A DNA stretch of 10,000 nucleotides, taken from contig CAUJGJ010000327.1 in NCBI GenBank assembly GCA_963170055.1, positions 440,001-450,000 on the forward strand, read 5' to 3'. The translations under genes were made by a program, and so were the position numbers. Position 1 is the stretch's first letter; the number at the start of each line of letters is the position of its first letter. The notes under the pieces were generated by a model. The model saw only the letters and a program-made list of their open reading frames with translations. It was not told the DNA's origin and did no database searches. This document shows positions 8,668 to 10,000 of this stretch, piece after piece. Source of the stretch: Halisarca cf. caerulea. Its lineage: Eukaryota > Porifera > Demospongiae > Chondrillida > Halisarcidae.

Positions 8668-8743
8668 TTCTCCATGCAAGGCGTAGTCTGCAGCCACTGA
8701 TAGATATATGTACGTATAATAGGTACACTTGAACTCAAGAGGA

Positions 8744-9040
8744 ATGAAGTTCTTGGTTCTTCTCTCGGTAACAGTTTTAATATGCTCATGTTACGGTATC
8801 CCTGTCAGTGGTGGAGCGGAATTTGACATTCTGGGTGAATTCCATCACAGAGTTGCTCGAGCAGCATCTTCCCCTACAGCAGGCCCAACTGGTCCTGGAA
8901 CAACTGAGAGGCCTGTGACAGGCTCCACTGGAAGTTCTCCAAACAGCACATCGCCAAATTCTACTGTGACAACAAGTCCGCCTGTATGTACTCACCATGG
9001 TGAAATATTAGTTGTAGCATTGTTAGCACTCCTGCTATAA
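8744..9040 (+). CDS. Possible short form by intron-1 read-through, with hydrophobic C-terminal tail
   Basis: If the GTATGT donor at 8984 is not used, the frame continues for 18 residues (VCTHHGEILVVALLALLL) to a TAA stop at 9038-9040, giving 98 residues. The product would be a signal peptide, a Ser/Thr/Pro stalk and a short hydrophobic end without a cytosolic tail, the layout of a small GPI-anchored mucin-like protein. An ATTAAA at 9140 could end such a transcript. The hydrophobic tail could also be chance, as 18 codons is short; splicing to the next exon is the better-supported model. Confidence 0.35.
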   Translation: MKFLVLLSVTVLICSCYGIPVSGGAEFDILGEFHHRVARAASSPTAGPTGPGTTERPVTGSTGSSPNSTSPNSTVTTSPPVCTHHGEILVVALLALLL

Positions 9041-9809
9041 AATTATAGTCGATTGCTTCAGTATTTTTATTCTTAATCACACCAAAACAGCTACTGTATT
9101 ACATGTGTTGATGGTCTTGATTCTGCAAAAATATAATACATTAAATGTGTTTTATGCTTTTTATGTGGAGATTTTAGTATAGATTCCAATACCACGTGTA
9201 CATTACTATACTATATTTATAGACCAGCTACGTCACTGGACCGGCTTGTATGCAAGCATACCAGCAGATTTTCGACAAGTGCCTAACTCCCAGTGGAGTC
9301 AACTTATCCGACCTTGGGACTGGTGAAACTAGACTTCGTGCTGTGAGACAACTATTCTCCTACCTCTGTCCAAACTCCGAATGCAAGAATTCTTTTTTGA
9401 ACTACTACCGTGTCTGCGCTCCATTTGGGTCCCTTCCAATTTCAGTAAGTGTGTCGAACTCTAATGTACATACATAAGATTCTATCTGTATATCTACATA
9501 GTACAGTCATGTATCTGAGTGTACATTTATAATATAATATATACATATTGTACTTTCATGACCCATGCTGTTTTATATTATGTGTATATACATATGCTTA
9601 TGTATGTATGCTTAATAAATTATTTGCAATATTACATGTTTTCCCATTTTTGCCATTCATGTTAACTCTGCTCAAATTACTGCATACAGGTTGATGATTT
9701 TGTGGACCATTGGAGGAATACCTTTGAAAGATTCTGTAAAGTGAATGAATTTGGATCATTCTGTGCTGAAACTTTCTATAGTTTCATCCAGCCTAGTACT
9801 TGCTTCTCT
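8744..9809 (+). CDS. Secreted modular protein: signal peptide, Ser/Thr/Pro linker, Cys-rich helical modules (3' end outside window)
   Basis: The exons are 8744-8983, 9223-9444 and 9690-9809. The donors are GTATGT, GTAAGT and GTAAGT, the acceptors TTATAG and ATACAG, and every junction is phase 0, giving 194 residues so far. The start is the first ATG of the frame: MKFLVLLSVTVLICSCYG is a clear signal peptide, probably cut before IPVSGG. Residues about 44-80 are rich in Ser, Thr, Pro and Gly with two NST sequons, as in an O-glycosylated linker. The second exon carries Cys at 89, 100, 129, 134 and 145 (spacing C-x10-C, C-x4-C-x10-C), and the third at 170, 179 and 192. Aromatic and charged residues between them suggest short disulfide-linked helices. 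I do not recognise the domain. The GTAAGT at 9810 shows that more exons follow. A secreted or cell-surface role is inferred. Confidence 0.75.
9140..9145 (+). terminator. Possible intronic poly(A) signal
   Basis: ATTAAA, the commonest variant of AATAAA, is followed within 30 bases by a T/G-rich stretch (TGTGTTTTATGC, TTTTTATGTGG), as expected of a cleavage region. It lies about 100 bases after the read-through stop and before the second exon. Confidence 0.35.
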
Positions 9810-10000
9810 GTAAGTTAATTATTGTTCCTATGATTCTCTTTGTCCTCCTAAGAGTAAAAGTATGCGAGTCTTGTGTATACTTAAACGACATTTCATGCAG
9901 CATTTTATTTATGACAGACATATATAGCCTGTGGTATAATTATATATGATTAGGGCATTGACATTACACTTCATCATATAAAGGTACTATCTAATAGTTA
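9810..10000 (+). other. Start of intron 3 of the secreted-protein gene
   Basis: Begins with GTAAGT and is AT-rich; no further exon is visible before the window ends. Confidence 0.6.

Noticed and set aside
8786..8998. 70-codon minus-strand frame
   Set aside because: Shadow of exon 1 of the secreted-protein gene.

Overview
The window looks like nuclear DNA of an invertebrate animal. It is AT-rich, has several long CA/TG and TA microsatellites, small non-autonomous transposons, and genes split by spliceosomal introns with canonical ends (GTAAGT or GTATGT donors, pyrimidine-containing ...CAG acceptors). Nothing bacterial is present: no operons, no tRNA or rRNA gene, no CRISPR array. A sponge or similar early-branching animal is my best guess, based on compact genes and the type of the minus-strand gene at 5202-5813. 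This is an impression, not a proof.

Layout. (1) About 384-1157, plus strand: the 3' part of a gene entering from the left, with a Cys-rich exon joined to a long exon that has a beta-trefoil-like C-terminal half. (2) 1158-4608: no gene seen. This stretch holds a hairpin repeat (1601-1650), a foldback element (2742-2879), a 631-bp pogo/Tigger-like MITE flanked by TA (2914-3544), a TA microsatellite and a 79-bp palindromic element (4027-4105). (3) 4609-4790: CA-rich microsatellite. (4) 5202-5813, minus strand: the last two exons of a gene for an uncharacterised protein ending in an 'AAYFVFNLTY' helix. (5) 5931-7382: microsatellites and unassigned AT-rich DNA. (6) 7383-7702, minus strand: a broken reverse-transcriptase fragment, probably LINE-like, cut off at a TA microsatellite beside its YxDD-type box. 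(7) 8201-8330: a CA microsatellite. (8) 8744-9809, plus strand, running off the right edge: a secreted protein with a signal peptide, a Ser/Thr/Pro linker and helical Cys modules, joined by phase-0 introns.

The three genes show no functional link. The most interesting point is the last gene. Reading through its first donor gives a short open frame that ends in a hydrophobic tail and is followed by a possible poly(A) signal, so the locus might make both a membrane-anchored and a longer secreted form. No clearly novel multi-gene system is visible.
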